This document shows positions 33,344 to 43,051 of a DNA stretch of 64,000 nucleotides, piece after piece. How positions within the stretch are numbered: position 1 is the stretch's first letter; the number at the start of each line of letters is the position of its first letter. The stretch comes from JAJTFA01 sp051715425 (GTDB lineage: Bacteria; Bacteroidota; Bacteroidia; UKL13-3). Where the stretch lies: assembly GCA_051715425.1 (NCBI GenBank), contig JBPXJS010000041.1:62001-126000 (forward strand). Reading direction: 5' to 3'. The notes beneath the pieces are model-generated. The model ran no database searches. It worked only from the letters and a program-made list of their open reading frames with translations, and was not told the origin of the DNA. Made by a program: the position numbers and the translations under genes.

Positions 33344-34618
33344 ATGAAACGTTGTGCATTATTTCTGTTGTTGTGCAGCGCGTATACATCACTCTATGCG
33401 CAGCAACCTGAATATGCACGCAAGGTTGTAAATGATTTGTGCAGCGAAGAGATGGCCGGCCGGGGTTATGTAAAAAACGGGGGACAAAAAGCGGCCGATT
33501 ATATTAAAAAAGAATACGAAAAATCAGGTTTAAAGTACTTTGAGAAGGGGTACTTTCAATCTTACGGTTTTCCTGTGGTTGTATTTCCCTATCGGGTAGA
33601 GATATCAGTTGACGGCAAAGAACTGGTTCCGGGTGAAGATTTTGTGGTTTCCAGCGGGTGCCCTTCTATAGCAGGTGTATTTGATTTTTTTTACCTCGAT
33701 TCCATTCATATTGACAATACTGCCGAATATGATAAAGTAAAAAAACTCCCCTTATATAAAACATTTCTGGTGGTTGATCAGCTAAAAGGGAAAAAGTTCC
33801 TGCATCAGGAGCGGGCTGACGACATCCTAAAAAACAGTTTAAAGGCACGCGGGTTGATTTTTGCCAATCAGGATAAGTTTACCTGGAGTGTATCAACCGA
33901 ATGGGATAAATTTCCTGTTCTTTTTTTTACAAAAGGAAGTATTCAAAGACACCAGCTTCAGTTTTCTATTGTGGTTGAATCGGAAATGAAGTCGCACGAG
34001 GCTCATAATATTGTTGGCTATATTAAAGGCAGCCAATATCCGGATTCGTTTATTGTATACAGTGCACACTACGACCACCTTGGAATGATGGGGCGATGGG
34101 CTATTTTCCCCGGGGCTAACGACAATGCAAGTGGTGTGGCCATGATGCTTGATCTGATGCAATATTACACAGCCAACAAACCCAAATATTCTATTGCATT
34201 TATTGCCTTTAGTGGTGAGGAGGCCGGTCTTTTTGGATCCTATTATTATACCGAACATCCATTGTTTCCACTCGATCGTATTTCTATGCTTATTAATCTG
34301 GACTTAATGGGCACAGGAGATAAGGGCATGACGGTGGTAAATGCCACTTTATTCCCTAAGGAGTTTGAGGATTTGCAGTTAATGAACCTGGAAGGAAACT
34401 ACCTCACCACTGTAAATCCCCGGGGAAAGGCTCAAAACAGCGATCATTATTTCTTTTCGGAAAAGGGGGTTAAAGCCTTTTTCTTTTACCTGATGGGCGA
34501 GTATAAATATTATCATGATGTTTATGACACCCCTGAAGCCCTCACCTTATCACGTTATAAAGAAGCTTTTAACCTCATTAAAGACTTCTCAAATGCCTAC
34601 CAAAACAAGGGGCGTTAA
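33344..34618 (+). CDS. Secreted M28-family zinc metallopeptidase
   Basis: A 424-residue peptidase with a signal peptide (1-19, ending SLYAQ) and an M28 catalytic domain. The five zinc ligands are visible: His in VYSAHYDHLG, bridging Asp in GANDNASGV, catalytic Glu and ligand Glu in SGEEAG, Asp in INLDLMGTG and the distal His in YYHDVYDTPE. It probably releases amino acids from peptides in the periplasm. It follows purS by 8 nt and may be in the pssA operon. Confidence 0.92.
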   Translation: MKRCALFLLLCSAYTSLYAQQPEYARKVVNDLCSEEMAGRGYVKNGGQKAADYIKKEYEKSGLKYFEKGYFQSYGFPVVVFPYRVEISVDGKELVPGEDFVVSSGCPSIAGVFDFFYLDSIHIDNTAEYDKVKKLPLYKTFLVVDQLKGKKFLHQERADDILKNSLKARGLIFANQDKFTWSVSTEWDKFPVLFFTKGSIQRHQLQFSIVVESEMKSHEAHNIVGYIKGSQYPDSFIVYSAHYDHLGMMGRWAIFPGANDNASGVAMMLDLMQYYTANKPKYSIAFIAFSGEEAGLFGSYYYTEHPLFPLDRISMLINLDLMGTGDKGMTVVNATLFPKEFEDLQLMNLEGNYLTTVNPRGKAQNSDHYFFSEKGVKAFFFYLMGEYKYYHDVYDTPEALTLSRYKEAFNLIKDFSNAYQNKGR

Positions 34619-34676
34619 TTACAATATTTGATTTTCACAGGGAATAAATGTATTATTACCATTATTTAATCAGGGC

Positions 34677-36209
34677 ATGCCGCTAATAAACACCCTGCTA
34701 ACATGGTATCTTAAAAAAAGAATACCCGATATTGAACACTTTATCAGCAGACCTGCGGAAGTGCAGCATACGCTATTGTTTTCACTGATAGAGCAGGCAA
34801 GGCATACCGAATGGGGCAAAAAATATCATTTTCAGGAAATAAAAACATTGCGGCAGTTTAAGGATAGGGTTCCGGTGGGGAATTATGAAAGCCATAAGCC
34901 ATTTATTGAGCGAATGATGCATGGGGAGCAAAATATACTTTGGCCAACAGAGGTGAAATGGTTTGCCAAATCATCAGGCACCACCAATGCCAAAAGCAAG
35001 TTTATTCCGATTACTTATGAAAGTCTGGACAGGTGTCATTTTCAGGGAGGAAAAGATGCCCTGCTGTTTTACTGCAATAATTACCCCGACACCACTATTT
35101 TTGATGGCAAAGGGCTGATTATAGGCGGCAGTCACCAACTCAACAGGTTTAGTGAAAGTGAATCATATTATGGTGATCTTTCTGCGGTGATGATGCAAAA
35201 CCTTCCGTTTTGGGCTCATTTTTTCAGAACCCCTGATCTGAGCATTGCCATTATGGACAACTGGGATGAGAAGATAGAAAAAATGGCTAATGCCACATTA
35301 AATGAAGATGTGACCAATATTTCCGGAGTGCCCACGTGGACCCTTGTTTTATTGGACAAAGTATTTGAACTCACCGGTAAAAAAGATATCCGCGAAATCT
35401 GGCCTAACCTGGAGTTATACATACACGGAGGAGTAAGTTTTACGCCATATCGCGAAAGATTCAGGTCGCTGCTCAAACATTCCGGAATGAATTACCTGGA
35501 AACATACAATGCATCAGAAGGATTTTTAGGGATACAAGATATAAGCCATACCGATTCTATGCTGCTTATGCTTGATTACGGGATGTATTTTGAGTTTATG
35601 CCCATGCGTGAATATGGAAAGGAGCATCCGGAAACTTATTCGCTGGATGAGGTAAAAACCGGTGAAAACTATGCTATTATTATTACCACCAATGCCGGTT
35701 TGTGGCGCTACATTATTGGCGATACCATTAAGTTTACAGAAAAAAACCCATTCCGTTTTAAAATAACAGGGCGCACCAAACATTATATCAACGCGTTTGG
35801 AGAAGAACTGGTAATAGAAAATGCCGATGCCGCTATCAGCTCAGCGTGCAATCAACTAGGTGCACTGATAACAGATTACACAGCAGCACCCCTTTATTTT
35901 ACCGAGGCTAAGATTGGCACCCACGAATGGCTTATCGAGTTTGAAAAAGAACCTGAATGTCTCGATACATTTACGCACACACTTGATCAGAATCTTAAAC
36001 AGCTCAATTCCGATTATGAAGCAAAGAGGTTTAAGGACATGGCCATGACCAAACCACTGATAAGGGCTGTACCAAAAGGAACCTTTAATAACTGGTTAAA
36101 AAAAGCCGGTAAACTTGGCGGGCAACATAAAGTTCCGCGTTTGTCTAACTCCCGCGAGTATATAGATGAAATAAGTGCCTGCATTAATTTTGTATCTTCC
36201 AATAATTAA
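34677..36209 (+). CDS. GH3 family (adenylate-forming) protein
   Basis: A 510-residue member of the GH3 family, known in plants for conjugating amino acids to auxin and jasmonate. The ATP-binding motif AKSSGTTNAKSKFIP, the YNASEGFLGIQD block and NAGLWRYIIGDTIKFTE are all present. Bacterial GH3 proteins are common in Bacteroidota, but substrates are not known. A short C-terminal domain ends KAGKLGGQHKVPRLSN, where the catalytic lysine-like residues lie. The next gene starts 3 nt after the stop. Confidence 0.9.
   Translation: MPLINTLLTWYLKKRIPDIEHFISRPAEVQHTLLFSLIEQARHTEWGKKYHFQEIKTLRQFKDRVPVGNYESHKPFIERMMHGEQNILWPTEVKWFAKSSGTTNAKSKFIPITYESLDRCHFQGGKDALLFYCNNYPDTTIFDGKGLIIGGSHQLNRFSESESYYGDLSAVMMQNLPFWAHFFRTPDLSIAIMDNWDEKIEKMANATLNEDVTNISGVPTWTLVLLDKVFELTGKKDIREIWPNLELYIHGGVSFTPYRERFRSLLKHSGMNYLETYNASEGFLGIQDISHTDSMLLMLDYGMYFEFMPMREYGKEHPETYSLDEVKTGENYAIIITTNAGLWRYIIGDTIKFTEKNPFRFKITGRTKHYINAFGEELVIENADAAISSACNQLGALITDYTAAPLYFTEAKIGTHEWLIEFEKEPECLDTFTHTLDQNLKQLNSDYEAKRFKDMAMTKPLIRAVPKGTFNNWLKKAGKLGGQHKVPRLSNSREYIDEISACINFVSSNN
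36185..36192 (+). promoter_or_regulatory. Possible promoter octamer before the PD40/OmpA gene
   Basis: TAATTTTG matches TAnnTTTG exactly and lies 20 bp before the ATG at 36213, within the last codons of the GH3 gene. No TTG lies at the -33 distance, so it is weak. Confidence 0.3.
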
Positions 36210-36212
36210 AAT

Positions 36213-38015
36213 ATGTTAAGAAAATTAGTATACATTTTTCTCTTCTCGGTTACTGTACAATACGGTGCCAAAGCTCAATCTCAGGCAATTTTAAGTGGTG
36301 ATGCCAGTTATGATTATTTCCAGTTTCAGGAGGCCATAAAATATTATGAAGAGGCATTAAAAACACCAAACAGTAAAACTGAAAGTTATTTGTACACCAG
36401 GCTTGCTGAGTGCTACATGTTCTTATTCCAGTATAAAAAATCAGAAGAATATTTTTCTAAACTGGTAAGGTTAGGTGATGGAAAAGCAGAACCAAGATCT
36501 TATCTGGATTATGGAAACGTATTAAAAGCAAACGGTAAATATGAAGAGGCAAGGAATCAATTCAGGTATTATATGTCGATTGTACAAGATGATCCGTATG
36601 CCGCATTTTTAAACAAATCTGTTTCCTGGGCTATAACCAACAGAGATACCATACGCAACTATCAGGTAAGCAAAACCGACCTTGATATGAGCGGGCAATG
36701 CGTTGGTTACGATTTTATGGATAACGGATTGGTTTATGCCCATGGCAGAAATAAGGAGGCTTATTTTTCTATGCCCATATTCGACCTTGATTATGCGGTA
36801 ATGAAGGATTCTATCCATTTTACGCCCGGGGAAAAGTACTTTGAGGACCTTAAGTTTCTGGCCAACGAAAGTTCTCCCTGCATTTCAAAAGATGGAGCCG
36901 TTGCTTATTTTTCTGCCAATGCCACCAAAGTAAAAAAGGGCGGAGAAATAAAAAAGACACCCGGAATAGAAGCCAGTGGTGATGGCGTTTCCAATGTTCA
37001 GCTTTATGTTGCAGCATTTGAAAACGGACGATATAAAAACCCTATCGTTCTTCCCTTTAATAATAAAGAATTCAACTTCACGCACCCCTTTATTTCAGAG
37101 GATGGAAACACCTTGCTTTTTGCTTCTGATATGGAAGGCGGAATGGGAGGTTTTGATATTTATAAAGTAATTAAGCAGGCTGATGGCAAATGGGGCAAAC
37201 CCATCAATATGGGGCCAAAGATCAATAGCGAAGAAAATGACTTGTACCCTTATGTGTCGGGAGGAATCCTGTTCTACACTTCAAAAGGATTAAACGGTTA
37301 TGGTGGTTATGATATTTATGTAAGTATGCTTGACCGGAGTTTTAATCCCACAGGACCTACCAGAAATATTGGAAAACCCGTAAACTCTGAACGCGATGAT
37401 ATGGCCATGATCAGCAGAGACGGAGGTATTACCGGTTATTTTTCTTCCAACAGAAACAATGAGTCGGGTGACGATTATTTGTATTACTTTATTGATAAGG
37501 ACACTTACAAAGCGCCTGTGGCCGTTGCCAAGGTTGATCCTGTTACCGCTAAAAAAGACATACCAAAACCAGTAGCAGCAATTGCAAAAACAGATCAGCC
37601 TAAGGTAACACCTCCGGCACCTGCCAAACAGCCAACAAATAAAATTTCGGATGCCGAATTACTTAACCGGGTATTCGATAATGTTTACTTTAAATTTAAT
37701 GAAGCCAGCCTGGCTACAGAAACACACCTGACACTTGATTCGGTTATTCAAACACTGAAACAAAGTAAAACCATTAAAGTAAGCATAGCTGCTTATACTG
37801 ACAGCAGAGGAACCGATGCCTATAATAATGCTTTATCGGCCAAAAGAGCAAATGCAGCACGGTTATACCTGAATGCACATGGTATTTCTTCCACCCGCAT
37901 TATTACCAAAGGTTATGGAGAAACCAAACTCCTGAATAAATGTAGTGACGGGGTTGAGTGTACAGAGGATGAACATGCGCAAAACAGGCGGATTGAAATT
38001 ACCCTTGTAAAGTAA
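36213..38015 (+). CDS. TPR/PD40 beta-propeller/OmpA-domain envelope protein (PorE-like)
   Basis: A 600-residue exported protein: signal peptide (1-22), TPR-like helices (about 25-130; YYEEALKTPNSKTESYLYTR), WD40-like PD40 repeats (about 190-430; PCISKDGAVAYFSAN, PFISEDGNTLLFASDMEGG, YVSGGILFYTSKG) and a C-terminal OmpA peptidoglycan-binding domain (about 485-600; AYTDSRGTDAYNNALS, QNRRIEIT). This order resembles PorE, a T9SS component that anchors the machine to peptidoglycan; the carboxypeptidase regulatory domain of PorE is not obvious. Several paralogues of this type occur in Bacteroidota, so the PorE role is only possible. Confidence 0.85.
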   Translation: MLRKLVYIFLFSVTVQYGAKAQSQAILSGDASYDYFQFQEAIKYYEEALKTPNSKTESYLYTRLAECYMFLFQYKKSEEYFSKLVRLGDGKAEPRSYLDYGNVLKANGKYEEARNQFRYYMSIVQDDPYAAFLNKSVSWAITNRDTIRNYQVSKTDLDMSGQCVGYDFMDNGLVYAHGRNKEAYFSMPIFDLDYAVMKDSIHFTPGEKYFEDLKFLANESSPCISKDGAVAYFSANATKVKKGGEIKKTPGIEASGDGVSNVQLYVAAFENGRYKNPIVLPFNNKEFNFTHPFISEDGNTLLFASDMEGGMGGFDIYKVIKQADGKWGKPINMGPKINSEENDLYPYVSGGILFYTSKGLNGYGGYDIYVSMLDRSFNPTGPTRNIGKPVNSERDDMAMISRDGGITGYFSSNRNNESGDDYLYYFIDKDTYKAPVAVAKVDPVTAKKDIPKPVAAIAKTDQPKVTPPAPAKQPTNKISDAELLNRVFDNVYFKFNEASLATETHLTLDSVIQTLKQSKTIKVSIAAYTDSRGTDAYNNALSAKRANAARLYLNAHGISSTRIITKGYGETKLLNKCSDGVECTEDEHAQNRRIEITLVK

Positions 38016-38021
38016 TTTTCT

Positions 38022-38993
38022 TTAATTTTTTCTGTCAATAACATAATCAACAAGCATTTTTAGTGCTGTTGTATCTGCTCCGGGAGAAACTTCATCCAGA
38101 ATAGCAAGTGCTTCCTTTTTATAGGCATACATGGCGTTTCTGGCATAGGAGATTCCATCGTGCTCATTCACGTACTTAATTACTCCCGCAATTCTCTTTT
38201 TATCGGTATTGTGATTTTTAATGGAGTTGATAATATAACTGCGGGTAGAGCTATCCGCATGATTAATGGTGTAAATAATCGGGAGGGTTAACTTCTTTTC
38301 TTTAAGATCTATTCCAAGGGGTTTGCCAATATCATCATCTCCGTAATCCATCAGATCGTCCTTTAACTGAAAGGCAATTCCAACCTTTTCCCCAAAGAGC
38401 CACATTTTCTGCACCTGTTCTTCTGTAGCTCCTGATGAAGCAGCTCCGGTTGCACAGCAGGAAGCGATTAATGATGCTGTTTTTTTTCTGATAATATCGT
38501 AATATACTTCCTCCGACAAATTGAGGTTCCTTGTTTTTTCTATCTGCAGCAATTCGCCTTCACTCATTTCCCTTACCGCATCACTCACAATTTCAAGAAG
38601 GCGAAACTCTTTATTTTTTACAGAGAGCAATAAACCTCTCGACAATAAATAATCTCCTACCAACACCGCTATTTTATTTTTCCAGAGGGCATTAATACTA
38701 AAAAAGCCCCTTCGCTCATCACTGTCGTCAACCACATCATCATGAACGAGTGTGGCTGTATGCAGCAGTTCGATTAATGAAGCAGCCCGGTAAGTAGATT
38801 CTGTGGTACCATTAAACAATTTGGAAGTAAGGAACACAAACATAGGCCTCATTTGCTTCCCCTTACGTTTTACAATGTAAGTCATAATGGTATCCAAAAG
38901 CGGAACCGAACTTTTCATGGATTCCCTGAAATGTTTTTCAAAAAGTTCCAGTTCGTGTTCAACCGGCTTTTTAATATGGTCTATTTTACTCAT
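38022..38993 (-). CDS. Polyprenyl diphosphate synthase (long-chain trans-prenyltransferase)
   Basis: A 323-residue enzyme that elongates isoprenoid chains, probably for menaquinone side chains. The first aspartate-rich motif is DDVVD (85-89, in VHDDVVDDSDERRG) and the second DDLMD (212-216, in QLKDDLMDYGDD). Residues before the first motif are small (ELLHTATLVH), which suits a long product. It converges on the OmpA-type gene, 6 nt apart with no terminator evident. Confidence 0.93.
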   Translation of the reverse strand: MSKIDHIKKPVEHELELFEKHFRESMKSSVPLLDTIMTYIVKRKGKQMRPMFVFLTSKLFNGTTESTYRAASLIELLHTATLVHDDVVDDSDERRGFFSINALWKNKIAVLVGDYLLSRGLLLSVKNKEFRLLEIVSDAVREMSEGELLQIEKTRNLNLSEEVYYDIIRKKTASLIASCCATGAASSGATEEQVQKMWLFGEKVGIAFQLKDDLMDYGDDDIGKPLGIDLKEKKLTLPIIYTINHADSSTRSYIINSIKNHNTDKKRIAGVIKYVNEHDGISYARNAMYAYKKEALAILDEVSPGADTTALKMLVDYVIDRKN

Positions 38994-39058
38994 GAGGCAG
39001 AGGCAGGCGCAAATAAAGCAATTTATTTTGTTATTTAGGGGGCGTGAGGGAGGCAGAC

Positions 39059-42000
39059 TTAGATAAAGATAATAACCTCAGTACCTTTTCCTTCCTCGGA
39101 GATAATTTCCAGGTGCCCCCCAAGCAATTCCAGCAGATCGGTAATAATAATAAACCCAAGGCTATTGCCCTCCCCTGTTTGCAGGTTTGAATCGGGAATA
39201 ATCTTCTTCTGAATGCTGATAATTCTTCCGAGAACTTTTTCATTTATTCCGGGGCCATTATCTTTAATGGCTATTTTATATTTGTTTCCAATAACTGATG
39301 AAGATATGCGGATGGTTGAATTTGTACAATATTTATTGGCATTGGAAAGAATATTCTGAAGAATGACAGAGAGAATATTCCGGTCTGTTGTAATCACATC
39401 ATCAAGCGAAGTATCATTAACAAATTTGTTCCCTTTACTTTCGGCCATTTCAAACATCAGCTCAGCCAACTCATCAACCAACGGATTAATGGCAATATTG
39501 GTTTTGTTTACTGTAATTAATTTGTTCTGATACCTGATCCAGTTGAGAATATTCTGCGCATTATCGTACAGTTTTTCAGAAGCACTTCCTATATCCTTCA
39601 GAATATCCTCTGCATTTTTTTGATCAACCTTACGTCCGTCTTTAAACGCATTTCTTGATATCATAGACATAAACTTGAGGGGAGTAATGATATCATGTGA
39701 GATAATTGAAATAAGCTTATTTTTTACACTAACGGATTGCTGGAGACCTTGCTCTGATTCGCTTAACTTGTTTACACTGATATGCAATTCTGTATTTAAT
39801 GTCTGTAACTCATAAGTTCTTTCCTTCACTTTTGATTCAAGCAACAAATTTCGTTCTTCGAGACGTCTTGTTAAAAAGATAACCAATCCCCAAACGGATG
39901 CACTAATAAGCATGATGATAAATAATACAAAAAACCACGTTTCGTAAAAAGCCTTGTTAATTTTAAATGAAACTTCTTTATAAACATAGTCCTGCACGCC
40001 ATAACCAAACCTTTTTCTTATTCTCAGTTTATAGTTACCCGATGGAAGACTTGAAAATGAAATGGTACCCATTCCAGGGTCGAGGGGTATCCAGTTGGAT
40101 TGAAATCCATGAAGCTTATACTCCATTTGAATATTTGACCGGTGATACCAATAAGGGGTAGAAAAATAAAATACCACATGTTCTGTTCCTGACTCCATTT
40201 CAATATTGTCTGCCGAATCTGAAATCAGGTTACCTGTTTTAATCTGATCAATAAAAATATGTTCCACCGGCAACAGAGGGAGCGGTTTATAGGGGTTAAG
40301 CACCACAATACCATCAATACTTGGGAAACACAAAAGACTATCGCCAAAGGAAAGCGAACTGGGATTGCATCCGCCATTAAATTCAATATTATTGGCACCT
40401 GAGTTATCGCCAAAAAAAGTGTAGTACACCGTAGAAGTTGTGTCGGAGAGGTAATGTTTAATTGCAGAAACAGAAGTCCGGAACAATCCGCTGTTTGTGC
40501 TTATCCATAAGAGTTCATTCTTATCAGATAAAAAACTGTGAACAATGCTCATTCTACCTGAAGGATCAAGCGGAAGTTTGCAAAACCTCTGCCCGTGATA
40601 AGCATAGTATCCATTGCCATAAGTAGCAATGAGGTAAAGATCTTTATAGCGAAACAAATGCCTTGCACAAACTTCGGGGAACAACAATTTCAGTTTATTC
40701 TGGTTGCGTTTTGTATCATGTGCATATATGCCCTGGCAGGTTCCAATCCACAATTGTCCGTCAGCCCCCCTTAGCATACTTTCCGGCTTGGCAAGCATCT
40801 CCCCTTCCTTGTATAAACCAATATGGGTGAGTGAATCGTTTTTAACGTAGCTGAGTGATTTTTTTGTCCCCACCCAGATAGAATCACCTTCTTCATAAAA
40901 GGCGAATATTTCAGCAGGTAACTTTCCAATCAGTCTTTTTGTTTTTGTATAAGGATTGAAGCGGTACAATAAACTACTTGTTCCAAACCAGACATTACCT
41001 CTTTTATCAGTAAGCAAACACTCAATATTAAACCTGGTTATTTCCTTTGACTTTCCAAGAAATCTATTTTGAGAAAACATTCTTCCATACGTACTCAAAA
41101 TCACCGAATCGTTTAGCGGAGTGAGTGCATAGTACGCGTTATTTGTTCCTTCCTCTGTTTTATCAGCTATTAAATTTTCGAGTGTATTTCTTCTGATGAT
41201 AAAAAGTCCCCTTGTATCAGTTCCAAGAAAGAGCATATCTTTTTGTTTGCTGTAAACAATACTGCTGATGATGCAATTTTCAGGAAGATTCTCAAAAAAC
41301 AATTCGCTTATTACCTCTTCTGAGTGCGGTTTGCGCTTTAAACTGTAAAGTTTATTTTTTATTTTTAAGAACGTATGTGATGCCCCGTGTTTCCAAAAAA
41401 TATTTGTTTTGAGCCCCACAGGCAAAACCACATTGTCTTTCATAATATCAACACGTGATTCGATAAAACGATGGGTGTTTAAATCCAGGCGGTAAAATTT
41501 ATCCTGATTACTTATCACGTATATATCGGCACCAATTCTAAATAAATATTTAAACAGAAATCCATCAGGGAATATGGTTGCTATTTTATTGTTTCCCCTG
41601 AAACGGTCTATCCTTTTTTTGGCCAGAACAAGGTATTCGTTTTCATTTATAGGAACAGAAACAATAAACTCCCGAAACCACTTGCTTTTTGCTGTATCCA
41701 TTAATTGAGGGATATAAACATGACCAAGCAGAGAAACATCGTTTATTCCTCCGAACAAATTAATATACGGAGTTCTTGTTCCATTATTTAGCGGCTTTAA
41801 ATGATTGTTTTCTATTAAAAACAGATTTCCTCTCTGGTCGCTTACCAACAACTCGCCCTTACCTGTTTTAGTAATCCATTTAAAATGGTCATTTACGATT
41901 CCGGTGTGGTTGCCACTGTTAAATATGCGGCTCCGGTTACCATCATAACGTACCAAACCCGATTCTGTAGACAGCCACAGATATCCTTCCTTGTTTAGTG

Positions 42001-42142
42001 CGATATCTATTACGCTGTTCTGAGGTAAACCATTATTGGAGTTCACATTTACAATATGAAAATCCTGAATAAACTGTGCTTTCAGTTGAAGAGGAGCCAC
42101 TAATAAAGCGATAAGAAATCCCTGTAAAAATCTGCGCATCAT
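39059..42142 (-). CDS. Sensor histidine kinase with periplasmic Reg_prop propeller and Y_Y_Y domain
   Basis: A 1027-residue membrane kinase: signal peptide (1-22), two-lobe Reg_prop propeller (about 30-640; repeats such as GYLWLSTESGLVRYDG, GNVWFGTSSLLYRF, ELLWISTNSGLFR), a Y_Y_Y domain (about 650-745), a membrane helix (about 757-780), coiled coil, HisKA with His816 (SIISHDIITPLKFM), and HATPase_c (NILSNANKYC, DNGPGINEK, GNSLGFIII). Unlike hybrid two-component systems of polysaccharide loci there is no fused receiver; the partner regulator precedes it in the operon, one base apart. The ligand is unknown. Confidence 0.93.
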   Translation of the reverse strand: MMRRFLQGFLIALLVAPLQLKAQFIQDFHIVNVNSNNGLPQNSVIDIALNKEGYLWLSTESGLVRYDGNRSRIFNSGNHTGIVNDHFKWITKTGKGELLVSDQRGNLFLIENNHLKPLNNGTRTPYINLFGGINDVSLLGHVYIPQLMDTAKSKWFREFIVSVPINENEYLVLAKKRIDRFRGNNKIATIFPDGFLFKYLFRIGADIYVISNQDKFYRLDLNTHRFIESRVDIMKDNVVLPVGLKTNIFWKHGASHTFLKIKNKLYSLKRKPHSEEVISELFFENLPENCIISSIVYSKQKDMLFLGTDTRGLFIIRRNTLENLIADKTEEGTNNAYYALTPLNDSVILSTYGRMFSQNRFLGKSKEITRFNIECLLTDKRGNVWFGTSSLLYRFNPYTKTKRLIGKLPAEIFAFYEEGDSIWVGTKKSLSYVKNDSLTHIGLYKEGEMLAKPESMLRGADGQLWIGTCQGIYAHDTKRNQNKLKLLFPEVCARHLFRYKDLYLIATYGNGYYAYHGQRFCKLPLDPSGRMSIVHSFLSDKNELLWISTNSGLFRTSVSAIKHYLSDTTSTVYYTFFGDNSGANNIEFNGGCNPSSLSFGDSLLCFPSIDGIVVLNPYKPLPLLPVEHIFIDQIKTGNLISDSADNIEMESGTEHVVFYFSTPYWYHRSNIQMEYKLHGFQSNWIPLDPGMGTISFSSLPSGNYKLRIRKRFGYGVQDYVYKEVSFKINKAFYETWFFVLFIIMLISASVWGLVIFLTRRLEERNLLLESKVKERTYELQTLNTELHISVNKLSESEQGLQQSVSVKNKLISIISHDIITPLKFMSMISRNAFKDGRKVDQKNAEDILKDIGSASEKLYDNAQNILNWIRYQNKLITVNKTNIAINPLVDELAELMFEMAESKGNKFVNDTSLDDVITTDRNILSVILQNILSNANKYCTNSTIRISSSVIGNKYKIAIKDNGPGINEKVLGRIISIQKKIIPDSNLQTGEGNSLGFIIITDLLELLGGHLEIISEEGKGTEVIIFI

Positions 42143-42143
42143 A

Positions 42144-42800
42144 TCAACCTGTTTGGTGTTGGTACAATTCTGCGAGATTCTTGAGTTCTATTATATTTGA
42201 TATACCTAACTTATCAAATATTCTGGCCTTATACGTGGCAACCGTGGTTGCTTTCAAATCTAGCCGGATAGAAATCTCTTTTACAGGTGCGCCCTTAAGC
42301 AGGTGGTTAAATACGGCTAACTCTCTTTCCGATAAGGTTTGTATGGGATTATCAAGCCGGTTTTTTTTCAACTGAAATCCATTCATTAAATCGGACAACT
42401 CTGTGCTGATATACTTTTTCCCGGAGAAAAAATTAGTGAGTGCCTGGATAACTTCTGTTTCCGGACTTTGCTTACTCAAAAAACCACTGATATTAAACTG
42501 CATCATTCGGATTCCGAATATCTCTTCGGCACTCATGGTATAAATAAGAATGGCAAGTGAAGGATAAAGCGTCTTTATTTTATTCATGATTTCGAGCGTA
42601 TTGCCATCCTGCATCTGCATATCAAGAATAAGGTGTGTAAACAACTCCGATTCCATGGCTGATAGAAGGGTGCGGATGCTGTCGCATTCAGAGATACGGC
42701 AATTACTGAAATGGGTATCTATTAAAACACGCAGGCCCCTTCTGATGATGGCATGATCATCAGCTATTAAAATATGAACGGGAGTTGAAAGTGTTTCCAT
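42144..42800 (-). CDS. LuxR/NarL-family response regulator
   Basis: A 218-residue protein with a receiver domain (about 8-125; ADDHAIIRRGLRVL, phospho-acceptor Asp60 in HLILDMQMQDGN) and a C-terminal LuxR-type helix-turn-helix (about 150-215; LSERELAVFNHLLKGAPVKE, TVATYKARIFDKLG). It is the expected partner of the kinase encoded one base downstream. The gene is divergent from the giant surface protein gene, 251 bp away, so that gene is a candidate target. Confidence 0.93.
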   Translation of the reverse strand: METLSTPVHILIADDHAIIRRGLRVLIDTHFSNCRISECDSIRTLLSAMESELFTHLILDMQMQDGNTLEIMNKIKTLYPSLAILIYTMSAEEIFGIRMMQFNISGFLSKQSPETEVIQALTNFFSGKKYISTELSDLMNGFQLKKNRLDNPIQTLSERELAVFNHLLKGAPVKEISIRLDLKATTVATYKARIFDKLGISNIIELKNLAELYQHQTG

Positions 42801-42878
42801 GGTTTATCTGCTCGAATATGCCCCTTTAAGATCAGAAAAAAAAATACTGCTGATACAGCTATACCTCCAACAATCATG

Positions 42879-42931
42879 TCTGTTTACTTTTCTCATAAAA
42901 TACTCATACAATGTGCCGGGAGGTAAACAGA
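42879..42931. repeat. 9-bp perfect inverted repeat in the regulator/giant-protein intergenic region
   Basis: TCTGTTTAC (42879-42887) and its reverse complement GTAAACAGA (42923-42931), 35 bp apart, in the 251-bp divergent region. It could be a pair of regulator half-sites or an RNA stem. No other promoter-quality signal is clear here apart from the repeat at 42980. Confidence 0.35.
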
Positions 42932-42979
42932 ATATAAATGGTAACTCTTTTAGGAAATCTTTAAGCTTAATTAATTTTT

Positions 42980-43001
42980 CTTGTAGAATAACCACTACAA
43001 G
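42980..43001. promoter_or_regulatory. Inverted repeat CTTGTAG-N8-CTACAAG, candidate operator
   Basis: CTTGTAG (42980-42986) and CTACAAG (42995-43001) form a perfect inverted repeat with half-site centres 15 bp apart, about 50 bp before the giant protein ATG. A NarL/LuxR-type dimer could bind such a site. A TACTTTTA sequence at 43033-43040 downstream is one base from the -7 consensus but has no -33 TTG. Confidence 0.4.
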
Positions 43002-43051
43002 GAGTATGGAAGAATGGTTCAAATTCGCAATCTACTTTTAAATCAGTTGAT

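Noticed and set aside
42799..43041. ORFs on both strands in the regulator/giant-protein gap
   Set aside because: Neither looks like a protein; both overlap the intergenic inverted repeats, so the region is treated as regulatory.
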